From: Cohnella cholangitidis
Lineage (GTDB): Bacteria; Bacillota; Bacilli; Paenibacillales; Paenibacillaceae
Direction: 5' to 3'
Assembly: GCF_014107495.1 (NCBI RefSeq)
Contig: NZ_CP041969.1
Span: 744,001 to 808,000 of the forward strand
DNA: 64,000 nucleotides
Part shown: in pieces, positions 46,825 to 56,196 of the stretch
How positions within the stretch are numbered: position 1 is the stretch's first letter
Layout of the letters: each line of letters opens with the position of its first letter
Position numbers and translations under genes: made by a program
Notes under the pieces: generated by a model
What the model was told of the DNA's origin: nothing
Databases searched by the model: none
Seen by the model: only the letters and a program-made list of their open reading frames with translations

Positions 46825-47946
46825 TTAATCGCCTAATATGGCACGCTTCATACGTTCGAAGATGGACTTGCTTTGCTCGTGCGTAGACTCTCCGCTTTTG
46901 GAAGCAAAATCGCGCAACAGCTCTCGTTGATCCTCGCTCAGATGGGTCGGGGTCACAACGGTCACCTTAACTTGCTGGTCGCCTTGCCCGTAACCGCGAA
47001 GCTTCGGAACGCCTTTGCCTTTCAACCGGAAATACGTTCCGGTTTGCGTTCCCGCAGGAATTTTCAGCTTAACTTTCTCGGTTAAAGTCGGAATTTCGAT
47101 CTCGTCGCCCAATGCCGCTTGGGTAAAGGTCAACGGGATTTCGCAGAAAATGTCGTCGCCTTCCCGCTCGAAGAAATCATGGGATTTCACGCGCAGAACG
47201 ATATACAAATCTCCCGGAGGACCGCCTCGAACTCCGCCTTCCCCTTCGCCGCTGACGCGGAGCTGAGCGCCCTCGTCGACGCCGGCAGGAATTTTGACGT
47301 GGATTTTGCGTTGTTTTTTCACTTGACCGCTGCCGGAGCAAGTGCCGCAACGATCTTTAATAATCGTTCCCCGACCGGAGCAAGCGGTACATGCTCGACG
47401 GTTAACGATTCGGCCGAACGGCGTATTTTGCGCCACTTCCTGTTGACCGGAGCCGCGGCAAACCGTGCAAGTCTCCGGTTTCGTTCCTGGTTTAGCTCCG
47501 TTGCCGTGACAAGTATCGCAAGTTTCCGTACGTGGAATAGTGATATCGGTCTCTTTGCCGAACACCGCTTCCTTGAACTCGATCGTCATCGTGTATTGCA
47601 AATCGTTGCCGCGCTGCGGCGCGTTCGGATCTCTCCGGCCGCCGCCTCCGCCGAAGAACATATCGAAAATATCGCCGAAACCGCCGCCGAAATCGGCACC
47701 TCCGCCGCCTCCGAATCCGGCATTCGGATCCTGGTGGCCGAATTGGTCGTAACGGGCCCGTTGCTGGTCGTCGCTCAGAACGTCGTACGCTTCTTTGACC
47801 TCTTTGAATTTCGTTTCGGCATCCGGCGCTTTGTTGACGTCCGGATGATATTGACGCGCCAACTTACGGTATGCTTTCTTTACGTCGTCCGCAGAGGCAT
47901 TTTTCTGTAGCTCCAACACTTCGTAATAATCTCTTTTGTTCGCCAC
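46825..47946 (-). CDS. dnaJ: Chaperone protein DnaJ
   Basis: This 373-residue Hsp40 has the J domain with HPD (YHPDVNK, about 33), a Gly/Phe-rich linker ([16 protein letters not shown]) and four CxxCxGxG zinc repeats (about 145-210), then the substrate-binding C-terminal domains. It stimulates DnaK ATPase. A GTG start at 47946 with GGAGGTGGAG upstream gives [10 protein letters not shown]. It lies 84 bases after dnaK, with a long hairpin between them. Confidence 0.97.
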   Translation of the reverse strand: MANKRDYYEVLELQKNASADDVKKAYRKLARQYHPDVNKAPDAETKFKEVKEAYDVLSDDQQRARYDQFGHQDPNAGFGGGGGADFGGGFGDIFDMFFGGGGGRRDPNAPQRGNDLQYTMTIEFKEAVFGKETDITIPRTETCDTCHGNGAKPGTKPETCTVCRGSGQQEVAQNTPFGRIVNRRACTACSGRGTIIKDRCGTCSGSGQVKKQRKIHVKIPAGVDEGAQLRVSGEGEGGVRGGPPGDLYIVLRVKSHDFFEREGDDIFCEIPLTFTQAALGDEIEIPTLTEKVKLKIPAGTQTGTYFRLKGKGVPKLRGYGQGDQQVKVTVVTPTHLSEDQRELLRDFASKSGESTHEQSKSIFERMKRAILGD

Positions 47947-47966
47947 TTCTCCACCTCCTCATGAAG

Positions 47967-48012
47967 GAAAGTCAAAATGATCCCGCGAACGGCGGAAATC
48001 ACTTTGACTTTC
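47967..48012 (-). promoter_or_regulatory. Hairpin between dnaK and dnaJ
   Basis: GAAAGTCAAAGTGAT (48012 downward) pairs with ATCATTTTGACTTTC over about 15 bases, with one G-U pair. No U-run follows, so it is unlikely to be a full terminator. It may protect the dnaK mRNA 3' end or set the level of dnaJ translation. Confidence 0.72.
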
Positions 48013-48030
48013 GGTTTATTTCAACGAAAC

Positions 48031-49875
48031 TTAGTTTTTCTTGTCTTCGTCGACTACTTCGTAATCGGCGTCAACGACGTTGTCTTTCGCAGGGCCGGCA
48101 TCCGCGGCGCCTTCGGCTCCGCCTTGGCCAGCTTGCGCTTGCGCCGCTTGCTCGTAAAGCTTAACGGACAGCTGCTGTACGATCTCGCTCAGCTCGTCTG
48201 TTGCCGCTTTGATCTCCTCAAGGTTATCGGAAGCAAGCGCGCTCGTCAACTTCTCTTTGCCTGCGTTCGCTTTCTCGATCTCGCCCGCGTCGACTTTGTC
48301 GCCAAGATCCTTAATCGTTTTGTCAACGCTGTAGATCAATTGATCGGCGCTGTTTTTAGCTTCGACCAACTCGCGGCGAGCTTGGTCTTCCGCTGCGTAC
48401 ATTTCCGCTTCTTGCTGCATGCGGTCGATCTCTTCCTTGCTCAAGCCGCCGGAAGAAGTAATCGTGATTTTTTGCGTTTTACCCGTTCCTTTATCAAGCG
48501 CGGATACGTTAACGATACCGTTCGCGTCGATGTCGAAAGTAACTTCGATTTGCGGCACGCCGCGTGGCGCGGCCGGGATATCGCTAAGAATGAAGCGTCC
48601 AAGCGTTTTGTTGTCTTTCGCCATGGCGCGCTCGCCTTGCAGTACGTGGATTTCGACTTGCGTCTGCATGTCCGCGTATGTGGAGTAAACTTGCGACTTG
48701 CTTGTCGGGATCGTCGTGTTGCGATCGATCATTTTCGTCAATACGCCGCCTGCCGTTTCGATACCGAGGGACAACGGAGTCACGTCCAACAATACAACGT
48801 CTTTTACTTCGCCGGTCAATACGCCCGCTTGAACCGCCGCGCCGAGGGCAACGACCTCATCCGGGTTAACGCCTTTATGAGGATCTTGTCCCGTCAGCTT
48901 CTTGATCGCTTCTTGTACGGCCGGGATACGAGTAGAACCGCCGACAAGAACGACTTTGTCGATATCCTTCGCGGTCAAGCCGGAATCGGATAGAGCTTGA
49001 CGAGTAGGTCCCATCGTGCGCTCAACCAGGTTAGCAGTCAATTCGTCGAATTTGGAACGGCTAAGATTAAGCTCCAAATGCTGCGGAACTCCGTCTACGA
49101 CCGTGATGAACGGCAAGGAAATCGTAGTGGAAACGACGCCGGACAGTTCTTTTTTCGCTTTCTCGGCAGCATCTTTCAAACGTTGTACGGCCGCTTTGTC
49201 TTTCAGCAGATCGATGCTGTGTTCTTTTTTGAACTCGCCCGCCAACCATTCCATTACGGCTTGGTCGAAGTCGTCTCCGCCCAGGTGGTTATCTCCGCTA
49301 GTCGCTTTAACTTCGAAGAAACCGTCGCCCAGCTCAAGAATACTGACGTCGAACGTACCGCCGCCAAGGTCGAATACGAGGATCGTTTGGTCTTCTTGTT
49401 TCTCAAATCCGTAAGCAAGCGCCGCTGCCGTCGGTTCGTTGACGATCCGCAGAACTTCGAGACCCGCGATGTTGCCCGCGTCCTTAGTCGCTTGGCGCTG
49501 GCTGTCGTTAAAGTAGGCAGGAACCGTAATAACGGCTTGCGTTACGGGCTGGCCCAAATACGCTTCCGCATCGGCTTTGAGCTTCTGCAAAATAATGGCC
49601 GAGATCTCGGGAGCGGAGTACGCTTTGCCTTCGATCGTTTCTTTGTGAGTCGTTCCCATGTGACGTTTAATGGAGCTTACGGTACGATCGGGATTCGTGA
49701 TCGCTTGGCGTTTCGCCGTTTCGCCGACTACGCGCTCTCCGTCTTTCTTAAAGCCGACAACCGAAGGGGTTGTGCGGTTTCCTTCCGGATTAGGGATAAC
49801 GACGGCTTCGCCGCCTTCCATAACCGCTACGCAGGAGTTCGTTGTACCAAGGTCTATTCCGATTACTTTACTCAT
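48031..49875 (-). CDS. dnaK: Chaperone protein DnaK (Hsp70)
   Basis: This 614-residue Hsp70 begins with [17 protein letters not shown] (phosphate loop 1) and carries the nucleotide motifs [14 protein letters not shown] and [10 protein letters not shown]. The substrate-binding domain (about 360-500) and the helical lid follow, and the C-terminus is the disordered acidic tail [13 protein letters not shown]. It works with DnaJ and GrpE. GAAGGAGGAAATAC precedes the ATG. Length matches B. subtilis DnaK. Confidence 0.98.
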   Translation of the reverse strand: MSKVIGIDLGTTNSCVAVMEGGEAVVIPNPEGNRTTPSVVGFKKDGERVVGETAKRQAITNPDRTVSSIKRHMGTTHKETIEGKAYSAPEISAIILQKLKADAEAYLGQPVTQAVITVPAYFNDSQRQATKDAGNIAGLEVLRIVNEPTAAALAYGFEKQEDQTILVFDLGGGTFDVSILELGDGFFEVKATSGDNHLGGDDFDQAVMEWLAGEFKKEHSIDLLKDKAAVQRLKDAAEKAKKELSGVVSTTISLPFITVVDGVPQHLELNLSRSKFDELTANLVERTMGPTRQALSDSGLTAKDIDKVVLVGGSTRIPAVQEAIKKLTGQDPHKGVNPDEVVALGAAVQAGVLTGEVKDVVLLDVTPLSLGIETAGGVLTKMIDRNTTIPTSKSQVYSTYADMQTQVEIHVLQGERAMAKDNKTLGRFILSDIPAAPRGVPQIEVTFDIDANGIVNVSALDKGTGKTQKITITSSGGLSKEEIDRMQQEAEMYAAEDQARRELVEAKNSADQLIYSVDKTIKDLGDKVDAGEIEKANAGKEKLTSALASDNLEEIKAATDELSEIVQQLSVKLYEQAAQAQAGQGGAEGAADAGPAKDNVVDADYEVVDEDKKN

Positions 49876-49951
49876 ACTGTATTTCCTCCTTCATAATAAG
49901 TGCATAGAGCAGCTAAGTTAAATTGCTATATAAGTATCCTTTGACCGTCAA

Positions 49952-50539
49952 TTAGCCGCTGACTTTGACCATAGCAGGGCGAATGACTTTGTCTTTCAGC
50001 CAATAGCCGGTTTGAATCGCTTCAACGACGATTCCTTCCTCGTACTCTTCGCTCTCGACCTGCATAATCGCTTGATGCAGCTCGGGATCGAACGGTTGGC
50101 CGACCGCATCCATCTGTTTCAAGCCTTCCGCCTCCAACACCTGGGAAAGCTGGCGGTAAATCATGTCCACGCCCTTGGCGAAAGATTCGCCCTCCGCGCC
50201 TTCGTTGCTCGTCTGCAGCGCCCGCTGGAAATTATCCAGAACAGGCAATAGCTGCGTGATCAGCTTCAAAGAAGCGTATTGCGTAAGCTCTTCTTTCTCC
50301 TTCAAAGTACGGCGCCGGAAATTGTCGAAGTCTGCTTGCGCGCGTAAATAACGGCTATGGTTATCATCCGCTTGGCGCTGAAGCTCGGCAATGGCTGCAT
50401 TTTCTTCGCTAACCTCCGCTGCCGGTTGCTCGCCTTCCGCTTGGGATGTTACATTCCCTTCAGAACCCGTTTCCTTTTCCAAAGAGTCCTCTTGATGCTC
50501 ATTCATGTTTACTGGCTCCTTCGTCTCATTCGTACTCAT
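49952..50539 (-). CDS. grpE: Nucleotide exchange factor GrpE
   Basis: This 195-residue protein releases ADP from DnaK. The first 60 residues are acidic and disordered. A long coiled coil (about 60-120, RRTLKEKEELTQYASLKL) precedes the compact beta domain with the GrpE signature (DAVGQPFDPELHQAIMQ). It lies between hrcA and dnaK in the conserved order. GAGGTGAAC stands in front of the ATG. Confidence 0.97.
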   Translation of the reverse strand: MSTNETKEPVNMNEHQEDSLEKETGSEGNVTSQAEGEQPAAEVSEENAAIAELQRQADDNHSRYLRAQADFDNFRRRTLKEKEELTQYASLKLITQLLPVLDNFQRALQTSNEGAEGESFAKGVDMIYRQLSQVLEAEGLKQMDAVGQPFDPELHQAIMQVESEEYEEGIVVEAIQTGYWLKDKVIRPAMVKVSG

Positions 50540-50591
50540 GTAGAGTTCACCTCCTTACCGTGCCACCCTAACGTTGGGGCTATGCAGGTCT

Positions 50592-51614
50592 TTACTTATA
50601 CCATCTGGACATCATCGAAGCGATATCCTTGGATAAATAATTGAGCAAGCTGATTACTTTGCCGTATTCCATTCTAGTCGGTCCCAATATTCCGATCGTT
50701 CCGAGCGATTGACCCTCATAGGAGTACGTGGCCGTTATCAAGCTGCATTGATTGATCGCTTCGAGCGCGTTCTCCGTGCCGATCTTGACCTGTATGCCGC
50801 CCGGACCGGGCTGGAACAGCTGCATGAGCAGCTGCGTCTCCTCCAGCATGCCGAGGATGCTCTTCGCTTTGTCGACGTCTTTGAACTCCGGTTGAGTAAG
50901 CATGTTGGAAGCGCCGCTTAAATAAACTTTCGGCTCCTGCTCCTCGGTAATCGTCTGCTCCAGCAAAGCAAGGATCTCCTCGCAATGCTCGACGTAACGA
51001 CTCAGCTCTTTGGCGATCTCGCTGTGAAGAACGGATTTGACTTTGTAAAAAGGAACGCCCGACAGCTTCTCGTTCAACAGGTTGACGACCTTGTTGATGT
51101 CCTCCATCGCGATTCCGTCCGGAATCGAAATCGTTCGGTGTTCGACATGTCCCGTATTGGCCACGATGATGGCTACCGCGGACGCGTCGCCGATAGGAAT
51201 CAATTGAAAATGCTTCAACGTCGTGCTGAACATTTCCGGTCCGAGCACGATCGAAGTGTAATTGGTCATTTGGGACAAGATCGTCGCCGCATGTCCGATT
51301 ACGTCTTCCCAGTGATTCATCTTCTCGGCGAAGAAGGTCCGGAGCTTCCGGGCATCGTGATCGCCGATTCCATCCAGAGTAACGAGGTGGTCGACATAAT
51401 AGCGGTAGCCTTTAATGGAAGGAATCCGGCCTGCGGAAGTGTGCGGTTGCTCCAGCAACCCCAACTCCTCAAGATCCGCCATCTCGTTGCGTATTGTAGC
51501 CGGACTGAAAGTCACGTCTCCACGCTTGGATATGCTGCGGGATCCGACAGTCGGCGAACGGATATAATCGTCGATTATCGCGTTAAGTATCATTCGTTGA
51601 CGTTCGCTTAGCAT
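50592..51614 (-). CDS. hrcA: Heat-inducible transcription repressor HrcA
   Basis: This 340-residue repressor binds CIRCE and blocks its own operon until heat stress titrates GroE. The N-terminal winged helix contains SPTVGSRSISKRGDVTFSPATIRNEM. A GAF-like domain (about 100-220) and a dimerisation domain follow. The end EYGKVISLLNYLSKDI is typical. GGAGGAG lies upstream of the ATG. It is the first gene of the hrcA-grpE-dnaK-dnaJ operon. Confidence 0.97.
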   Translation of the reverse strand: MLSERQRMILNAIIDDYIRSPTVGSRSISKRGDVTFSPATIRNEMADLEELGLLEQPHTSAGRIPSIKGYRYYVDHLVTLDGIGDHDARKLRTFFAEKMNHWEDVIGHAATILSQMTNYTSIVLGPEMFSTTLKHFQLIPIGDASAVAIIVANTGHVEHRTISIPDGIAMEDINKVVNLLNEKLSGVPFYKVKSVLHSEIAKELSRYVEHCEEILALLEQTITEEQEPKVYLSGASNMLTQPEFKDVDKAKSILGMLEETQLLMQLFQPGPGGIQVKIGTENALEAINQCSLITATYSYEGQSLGTIGILGPTRMEYGKVISLLNYLSKDIASMMSRWYK

Positions 51615-51654
51615 CCGAACTCCTCCTTTAAGCTTTTCCGCTTCTTCCCTATCG

Positions 51655-51681
51655 TTAGCACTCCATATCGATGAGTGCTAA
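51655..51681. promoter_or_regulatory. CIRCE operator
   Basis: TTAGCACTC (51655-51663), nine bases, GAGTGCTAA (51673-51681) is a perfect CIRCE element. It lies between the hrcA promoter and start codon, so HrcA autorepresses the heat-shock operon. Confidence 0.97.
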
Positions 51682-51692
51682 CGGCTAATACA

Positions 51693-51722
51693 AAAATACC
51701 AAATCGATAGCGGTCGTGTCAA
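51693..51722 (-). promoter_or_regulatory. Sigma-A promoter of the hrcA operon
   Basis: On the minus strand TTGACA (51717-51722) is followed after 18 bases by TATTTT (51693-51698). The start point would fall just before CIRCE, the usual position for this operator. Confidence 0.68.
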
Positions 51723-51752
51723 GAACGTTCCCGCTCGATTTGGCAGTTCGAA

Positions 51753-52253
51753 TCAGATTTGGGCGAAGGTCACTTGCTCTTTGGATACCGCGGGCTCTAT
51801 CACCCTGACGACGGCGATCTCGTCGCAGCAATGCTGCTTAGGACAGTTCACGCAATCCGTCCATACTTTCTCCGGGAAAATCTCTTTGTCGACGATTTTG
51901 AACCCGTTTTTCTGAAAAAAGGCGGATTCGTAGGTCAAAGCCATCACTTTAGGGATGCCTTGCGCGCTAGCTTCTTCTATTAAAGCATCGACTAACCGGC
52001 TGCCTACCCCTTGCCCCTTGTATCTGTCCACGATGCCTAAAGAACGAATTTCCACCAGATCGGTGCCCAGTCGGCACAGAGAACCGCAACCGATCAAGCG
52101 CTCTCCGTCCTGCGCTACGATAAAAGTATCGATATTACGGGTTAACGCCTCGCGCGAACGAGGCAACATGATGCCATTGGCGGCATAACCCTGTATAAGT
52201 TCATAAAGCGCATCGACATCTTCGAGCAGCGCTTTCCGGCACACGATCGTCAT
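51753..52253 (-). CDS. GNAT N-acetyltransferase, short ArgA-like
   Basis: This 166-residue acetyltransferase has the acetyl-CoA loop RYKGQGVGSRLV (about 80-91) and the beta4 segment LVEIRSLGIVD. The C-terminal WTDCVNCPKQHCCDE cysteine-rich block resembles the short N-acetylglutamate synthase type. This suggests an acetyl transfer to glutamate, but the assignment is by resemblance. The ATG 52253 has GAAGGAAT upstream; an earlier in-frame start would add 25 unrelated residues. It has no arginine genes beside it. Confidence 0.82.
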   Translation of the reverse strand: MTIVCRKALLEDVDALYELIQGYAANGIMLPRSREALTRNIDTFIVAQDGERLIGCGSLCRLGTDLVEIRSLGIVDRYKGQGVGSRLVDALIEEASAQGIPKVMALTYESAFFQKNGFKIVDKEIFPEKVWTDCVNCPKQHCCDEIAVVRVIEPAVSKEQVTFAQI

Positions 52254-52445
52254 GTGTATTCCTTCTCTCCAAACTTCAAATATGTATGAATAAATATACA
52301 ACAAAACGAATGAACTCTCAAGGGACATTTCAGATTCATTGAACGGAGTTATTTATCGCCCCGATTCAAAAGCTAATCTGCAATTATATAAGAGATCGCT
52401 TATGATATATTCGAAAAGCAAACGTGAAGAGGAGCTGAGCCTAAA

Positions 52446-52982
52446 ATGAGCGAACATGATTTAGCCAAGCATCTGCTCGAGACGTCCATCGCCGACTTTA
52501 GAAGCCAGAAATCCCTCGGGGACCGCGCTTTAGCCCAGATTGGGCAAGAAGGAATCGGTTGGAGCCCGGATCCAGGGAGCAACAGCATCGCGATCATCGT
52601 GAAGCACGTCTCGGGGAACATGATTTCCCGTTGGACGGATTTTCTGACGACGGACGGAGAGAAGCCGGATCGCAATCGGGACGACGAATTCGAAGACGAT
52701 ATCGGAAACCTGAGGCAGCTTACGGAAATATGGGAAAAAGGATGGGCCGTTCTCTTCGATTCGCTTGAGCAGCTTAATCCCGAAGACGTGCTGCGCACCG
52801 TAACGATTCGCGGTCAATCCCTTACCGTATTGCAAGCGATCCATAGGCAAATCTCGCATTACGGCTATCATGTCGGACAGATCGTATATTTAGCCAAAGC
52901 CAACAAAACCGCCGTTTGGCAGACGCTTAGCATCGCCAAAGGCGGATCGGCCGAATTTAACGATAAAATGAAAGAACGGTAA
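52446..52982 (+). CDS. DinB-like DUF1572 protein
   Basis: This 178-residue protein has the DinB/YfiT-like four-helix bundle. Metal histidines are placed in VKHVSGN (about 53) and in SHYGYHVGQI (about 137-146), forming the His triad. The family includes thiol-S-transferases using bacillithiol, but the substrate here is unknown. AGAGGAGCTGAGCC lies in front of the ATG. It converges with hemW and has no visible terminator. Confidence 0.82.
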   Translation: MSEHDLAKHLLETSIADFRSQKSLGDRALAQIGQEGIGWSPDPGSNSIAIIVKHVSGNMISRWTDFLTTDGEKPDRNRDDEFEDDIGNLRQLTEIWEKGWAVLFDSLEQLNPEDVLRTVTIRGQSLTVLQAIHRQISHYGYHVGQIVYLAKANKTAVWQTLSIAKGGSAEFNDKMKER

Positions 52983-52998
52983 CGCGCGACTGAACGGC

Positions 52999-54183
52999 TT
53001 ACACGAACGCCCCGAACACCTCGTTGCCGAGCAGAATGCCTTTCGAAGTCAATCGGTATCCCGCATTTTGCTCGGATAGCTCGAGCAGTCCTATCGAGAC
53101 TAACCGCTGCAGTTCCTCGCCGAACACCGCTTCCAGCTTCGCCCCGTCGAACTGCCTTCCGAAGCTCGCCTGCGTAACGCCTTCCTGCAGACGAAGTCCT
53201 ACCATCATGAAGTCGCCCATCGCTTCCTCGACGCTGACGGCGTTTCGTTCCATTCGCGGCAAAGCGATATTCGCCGCATCGATGTACGGTTGAACGCCTT
53301 TGATATTAATATGCCGTTGGCCGAGCGCATAACCGTGCGCGCCGGCCCCCAGGCCATAATAGGGTTCGTTATGCCAGTAAGTCGTATTATGACGGCTCTC
53401 GCAGCCCGGTCTAGCGAAGTTGCTTATCTCGTAGTGCCGATACCCGGCACCCCCGAGACGCTCCATGAGATGCTCGTACATAGCCAGTTCTACGTCTTCT
53501 TCCGGCAGTGGCAGCTCGTCCCGTTGATATAATCGGTGGAACAGCGTATTCTCCTCGACTTTCAAACCGTAGAGAGAGTAATGCGGCAAATCCAACTCCA
53601 ATGCCTTGGTCACGCTATCCTTCAGCTGTTGCAGCGTCTGATTAGGCAATCCGAACATCAAGTCGATGGACAGATTCGTGAATCCCGCCGCTTTCGCGTT
53701 CGCGATGCTTTGAACGACATCCTGGGCGGCGTGGATTCTGCCGATCGTCGCCAGCAACCCGTCGTCGAACGTTTGCGCGCCGAAGCTGATCCGGTTAACG
53801 CCTCCGTCGCGCATGGCCGCAAGCTTCTCCATATCGGTCGTACCCGGATTTGCTTCCATCGTGAATTCCGCATGATCCGCAAGCGGAAAATATTTGCGAA
53901 CGGAGTCCAGAAACCGCGTCATCTGAGGAGGAGTAAGCACGGTCGGCGTGCCGCCGCCTATGAATACGGTGTCGATCGCCTGAGGAGGCAAATCGGCAAC
54001 CGTTAGCTTCATCTCGTTTTCCAGCGCGTCAAGATAAGCATCGATCGGTTGGCCGGCAGCCACGTACGAGTTAAAGTCGCAATAAAAACACTTATTCGTG
54101 CAGAAAGGGATATGGATATAGAGCGCCCGCGGAGTCCATTGGTGTACCGGCGGAACGTTCGTTAAGTTATTCGCGGGTATCAT
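52999..54183 (-). CDS. hemW: Heme chaperone HemW
   Basis: This 394-residue radical SAM protein belongs to the HemN-like/HemW group, which inserts heme rather than oxidises coproporphyrinogen. LYIHIPFCTNKCFYCDF carries C28, C32 and C35 of the cluster, and GGGTPTVL follows at about 77-84. The C-terminal HemW domain (about 310-390) is present. The gene lies after lepA in the same order as in B. subtilis (yqeR). AGAGAGGTGAAGAG precedes the ATG. Confidence 0.93.
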   Translation of the reverse strand: MIPANNLTNVPPVHQWTPRALYIHIPFCTNKCFYCDFNSYVAAGQPIDAYLDALENEMKLTVADLPPQAIDTVFIGGGTPTVLTPPQMTRFLDSVRKYFPLADHAEFTMEANPGTTDMEKLAAMRDGGVNRISFGAQTFDDGLLATIGRIHAAQDVVQSIANAKAAGFTNLSIDLMFGLPNQTLQQLKDSVTKALELDLPHYSLYGLKVEENTLFHRLYQRDELPLPEEDVELAMYEHLMERLGGAGYRHYEISNFARPGCESRHNTTYWHNEPYYGLGAGAHGYALGQRHINIKGVQPYIDAANIALPRMERNAVSVEEAMGDFMMVGLRLQEGVTQASFGRQFDGAKLEAVFGEELQRLVSIGLLELSEQNAGYRLTSKGILLGNEVFGAFV

Positions 54184-54231
54184 GTTTTGCTCTTCACCTC
54201 TCTAGAAAACCTAATCTATCGCCGACAAAGC

Positions 54232-54254
54232 GAAAAGCGGGCCGGAAGCCCGCC
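54232..54254 (-). terminator. Terminator after lepA
   Basis: GCGGGCTTCCGGCCCGC on the minus strand is a compact hairpin followed by TTTTCGCTTTG. It divides lepA from hemW. Confidence 0.8.
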
Positions 54255-54275
54255 ATTCTGTATCGGTATTGTCTG

Positions 54276-56093
54276 TTATTCGTTATCCAGCTTAAGCACG
54301 GCCATGAATGCCTCTTGCGGCACTTCCACGTTGCCGACCTGCTTCATCCGTTTCTTACCTTCTTTTTGCTTATCGAGCAACTTCCGTTTCCGGGAAATAT
54401 CTCCCCCGTAACATTTCGCGAGAACGTTTTTGCGCATCGCTTTGATGGATTCGCGCGCCACGATCTTCTGGCCGATCGCCGCTTGGATCGGCACCTCGAA
54501 CATTTGGCGCGGAATGAGATCTTTGAGCTTCTCGCAGATGACTCGCCCGCGGTTGTAGGCTCTATCCTTATGCACGATGAAGGATAAGGCGTCGACCTTC
54601 TCGGCGTTAAGCAGAATATCCATCTTAACCAAGCTGGACTGGCGGTAGCCGATCAGCTCGTAGTCGAACGAAGCGTAGCCCTTCGTGCTCGACTTCAACT
54701 GGTCGAAGAAATCGTATACGATCTCCGCGAGCGGAACGTTGTATTTCAACGTAACCCGGTTCGTGTCCAAGTATTGCATGTCGATGAACTCGCCGCGTTT
54801 GCCTTGGCACAAATCCATGATAGCCCCGACGAAATCGTTCGGAACGATGATCGAAGCTTTAACGTACGGCTCTTCGACGTAGTCGATCTTGCCCGCTTCC
54901 GGATAATCGGCAGGGTTGGAAATTTCCAGCACTTCGCCGTTCGTCTGCGTAACCTTGTAAATAACGCTTGGCGCAGTCGTGATCAACGGAATGTTAAACT
55001 CCCGCTCGATGCGCTCTTGAATAATTTCCATGTGGAGCATTCCCAGGAAGCCGCAACGGAAGCCGAAACCAAGCGCCTGCGAGGATTCGGGCTCGTAACG
55101 CAGCGACGCGTCGTTAAGCTCCAGCTTTTCCAGCGCGTCCCGCAAATCGTTGTAATCCGTAGACTCGATCGGATACAAGCCGCAGAATACCATAGGATTA
55201 ATGCTGCGATATCCCGGAAGAGCTTCCGCTGTCGGATTGCGCAGATCGGTAATCGTATCCCCGACGCGGGTATCCTTCACGTTCTTGATCGAAGCGCTGA
55301 CGAAACCTACGTCTCCCGGACCGAGCTCCGTAACGACCGTCGGCCGGGGCATGAACGTTCCGACTTCGACGACGTCGAAGCTAGCTCCGGTAGCCATGAA
55401 CTTCATTTTCGTGCCGGCGCGGATCGTTCCGTCTATAATCCGGATATAACAGACTACGCCTTTATAAGCATCATAGTGAGAGTCGAAAATAAGCGCTTTA
55501 AGCGGCTTGTCGCGATCCCCTTGGGGAGCCGGGATTTTCTGTACGACCTGCTCCAATATTTCTTTGATCCCGATGCCGTTCTTCGCGGACGCAAGTACCG
55601 CATCGCTCGTATCCAAACCGATAACGTCTTCGACTTCTTTCTTCACCCGCTCCGGTTCGGCGCTCGGCAAGTCGATCTTGTTGATGACGGGCACGATCTC
55701 CAAGTTATTGTCCAGCGCCAAGTATACGTTGGCCAACGTTTGCGCTTCGATTCCTTGCGCGGCGTCTACGACCAGCAACGCGCCTTCGCAAGCGGCCAAG
55801 CTTCGGGAAACTTCGTACGTGAAATCCACATGTCCCGGGGTATCGATCAAGTGAAGCAGGTAAGTCTCCCCGTCGTCCGCTTTGTACAACAGCCGTACCG
55901 CTTGCAGCTTAATCGTAATGCCGCGCTCGCGCTCGAGATCCATGGAGTCTAATACTTGGTCCTGCATTTCGCGGGAAGTGAGCGTTCCCGTATATTCCAA
56001 AATGCGATCGGCCAAAGTCGATTTACCGTGGTCGATGTGCGCAATAATGCAAAAATTGCGAATGTGGCTCTGTTTAATAGAAAGTTCTGCCAT
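54276..56093 (-). CDS. lepA: Elongation factor 4 (LepA)
   Basis: This 605-residue translational GTPase acts on stalled or badly translocated ribosomes and in 30S maturation. G motifs are [17 protein letters not shown] and NKIDLPS. Domains II-III, the EF-G-like domain V and the LepA-specific C-terminal domain ([20 protein letters not shown]) follow. The ATG at 56093 was chosen over an upstream in-frame start because it gives the usual [19 protein letters not shown] is 11 bases away. Confidence 0.97.
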   Translation of the reverse strand: MAELSIKQSHIRNFCIIAHIDHGKSTLADRILEYTGTLTSREMQDQVLDSMDLERERGITIKLQAVRLLYKADDGETYLLHLIDTPGHVDFTYEVSRSLAACEGALLVVDAAQGIEAQTLANVYLALDNNLEIVPVINKIDLPSAEPERVKKEVEDVIGLDTSDAVLASAKNGIGIKEILEQVVQKIPAPQGDRDKPLKALIFDSHYDAYKGVVCYIRIIDGTIRAGTKMKFMATGASFDVVEVGTFMPRPTVVTELGPGDVGFVSASIKNVKDTRVGDTITDLRNPTAEALPGYRSINPMVFCGLYPIESTDYNDLRDALEKLELNDASLRYEPESSQALGFGFRCGFLGMLHMEIIQERIEREFNIPLITTAPSVIYKVTQTNGEVLEISNPADYPEAGKIDYVEEPYVKASIIVPNDFVGAIMDLCQGKRGEFIDMQYLDTNRVTLKYNVPLAEIVYDFFDQLKSSTKGYASFDYELIGYRQSSLVKMDILLNAEKVDALSFIVHKDRAYNRGRVICEKLKDLIPRQMFEVPIQAAIGQKIVARESIKAMRKNVLAKCYGGDISRKRKLLDKQKEGKKRMKQVGNVEVPQEAFMAVLKLDNE

Positions 56094-56196
56094 TCCAATA
56101 AGTACCTCCAGCCGGATCCATAACGTCAAATGACGATCACTTCATTATAACAGCGTATCCCCATGGCATCAATGTTGCCTATGCCGTTATTTGTCG

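Noticed and set aside
54774..55952. 392-codon plus-strand frame opposite lepA
   Set aside because: It is antisense to a highly conserved GTPase and lacks a ribosome binding site and recognisable protein features.
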